Part shown: positions 62,442 through 63,122 of the stretch, piece after piece
How positions within the stretch are numbered: position 1 is the stretch's first letter
How the letters are laid out: every line of letters begins with the position of its first letter
Source: Betaproteobacteria bacterium
GTDB lineage: Bacteria; Pseudomonadota; Gammaproteobacteria; Burkholderiales; Casimicrobiaceae
Reading direction: 5' to 3'
Assembly: GCA_029884335.1 (NCBI GenBank)
Contig: JAOUIA010000016.1
Coordinates: 1 to 63,122, forward strand
DNA length: 63,122 nt
Notes under the pieces: generated by a model
Databases searched by the model: none
What the model was told of the DNA's origin: nothing
Seen by the model: only the letters and a program-made list of their open reading frames with translations
Translations under genes and position numbers: made by a program

Positions 62442-62465
62442 CCGGGCGGCTCCCGGTCAACATGC

Positions 62466-62672
62466 CTGGCTGTAAAGCTCCCATGCGCTGTTTCGCCGAT
62501 CCATGAATTCAGTTCATGTGTCGTCCCCGCGAAGGCGGGGACCCAGCGTCTCGTCGATTCGACAGGCTGGCTGCGCGAAAGACACTGGGTCCCCGCCTTC
62601 GCGGGGACGACGACTCATGGATGCGAGCGGCGCATGCGTTGCAGCAGCAACGTCTCGACAGATGACACCTAG
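62466..62672. repeat. CTAG-flanked palindromic element R3
   Basis: A 207-bp element in the opposite orientation to R2. Left end CTGGCTGTAAAGCTCCCATG (type C, CTAG decayed to CTGG), right end CTCGACAGATGACACCTAG (type B). The core arms GTCCCCGCGAAGGCGGGGAC and GTCCCCGCCTTCGCGGGGAC are perfect. It occupies most of the gap between vapB and the TonB gene; nothing else is seen in 62442-62763. Confidence 0.82.
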
Positions 62673-62763
62673 CCAGGGACCCGTGCCGCCATCGGCCCGA
62701 TGGCCGACCCCAAAGCAATCGGCCGCCCGAAGGCGGCCGACGCACGCTCGACCGACGGGAGCG

Positions 62764-63122
62764 TCAGTCCTTCAGCGTGAAGATGACCTCGATCTCCGCG
62801 ACGTACTTCTCGCCCTCGGCCTTGAAGCGCCACTTCATCAGCGCGTCGCGCACGGCGTTGTCGAAGTGCCGCGGCGGATCGGCCGACACGATGTTCACCT
62901 CGGTGACGTTGCCCTTGTCGTCGATGTTGACGCGCGCGAGCACGCGGCCCTTCTCGATGCCGGCGCGGATCGCGGCGCGCGGGTAGACGGGGTTCTCGCG
63001 CTCGATCGGCACCACGCCGCGCCGCACCGCGGGCTTGGGCGGCGGGGGCGGCGCGGGGGGCGCGACGACGACCGGCGGCGGCGGCGGCGGCTCGATCTTG
63101 TACTCCTGCTTCGGCGGCTCCG
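62764..63122 (-). CDS. TonB family protein, C-terminal part (partial)
   Basis: The gene runs off the right edge of the window. The visible ~118 codons begin in a proline-rich periplasmic linker (EPPKQEYKIEPPPPPP, APPAPPPPPKPAVRR) and end in the TonB C-terminal domain: ENPVYPRAAIRAGIEKGRVL, ARVNIDDKGNVTEVNIVSA, NAVRDALMKWRFKAEG. It transduces proton-motive force to outer-membrane receptors. The N-terminal anchor is outside the window. Confidence 0.92.
   Translation of the reverse strand, partial: EPPKQEYKIEPPPPPPVVVAPPAPPPPPKPAVRRGVVPIERENPVYPRAAIRAGIEKGRVLARVNIDDKGNVTEVNIVSADPPRHFDNAVRDALMKWRFKAEGEKYVAEIEVIFTLKD

Overview
The window is very GC-rich bacterial chromosome with dense gene packing. 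It has the gene content of a betaproteobacterium of Burkholderiales type: a sigma factor/DUF3619/DUF3106/RDD block, LeuA of the long type, a betaproteobacterial proteasome homologue (BPH), an exosortase H pair, a cbb3 oxidase cluster under FNR-type control, and several families of palindromic interspersed repeats. No rRNA, tRNA, CRISPR array, prophage or complete insertion sequence was recognised. Species cannot be named from sequence alone.

Layout. 1-1236: 3' part of an ABC importer operon (ModC-like ATPase). 1438-9303: branched-chain amino acid genes leuA, ilvC, ilvH and ilvB, with pssA/psd phospholipid genes and two small membrane proteins between; leuA has a candidate Leu-rich leader peptide. 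9648-11818: sigma factor, DUF3619, DUF3106 and RDD operon. 11805-14917: an SLH/YadA-like/S74 surface protein, an EamA transporter and pyrophosphatase. 14994-23096: a GntR regulator facing a six-gene operon whose B12-dependent mutase carries the residues diagnostic of 2-hydroxyisobutyryl-CoA mutase, together with its small subunit, a G-protein chaperone, a CoA ligase, a ThDP enzyme and a hexapeptide-repeat protein. 23289-26189: a DUF2807 protein, an unknown protein and a SafE-type membrane protein. 26273-35598: fnr and the cco gene cluster (ccoI, ccoS, ccoN, ccoO, ccoQ, ccoP, ccoG, ccoH/fixH). 35941-44425: uspA, proS, a lytic transglycosylase, gluQ, the BPH gene, hslO, paiB-like, hslR, small membrane proteins and a MerR regulator. 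44722-53975: a PilZ-like protein, an acyl-CoA synthetase, xrtH and its partner, amiC, tsaE, queG and two exported proteins. 53989-59188: type II secretion gspD-gspE-gspF. 59479-63122: DUF6249, an ECF sigma/anti-sigma pair, vapBC and a partial TonB gene.

The most unusual structure is in the repeats. One family sits between coupled genes of the same operon and is itself an open reading frame. It starts on, or continues from, the upstream gene and stops exactly over the downstream start codon (GTGA, ATGA or TAGTG overlaps). Five junctions do this. A second family (core GGGTCAGACTC) abuts stop codons at six gene ends. A third is a roughly 210-240 bp palindromic element bounded by CTAG, whose palindromic CTAG supplies TAG stop codons on both strands. 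A 183-bp element with terminal inverted repeats occurs twice in opposite orientations. Together these suggest that repeat insertion in this genome has been tolerated mainly where stop codons or translational coupling are kept.
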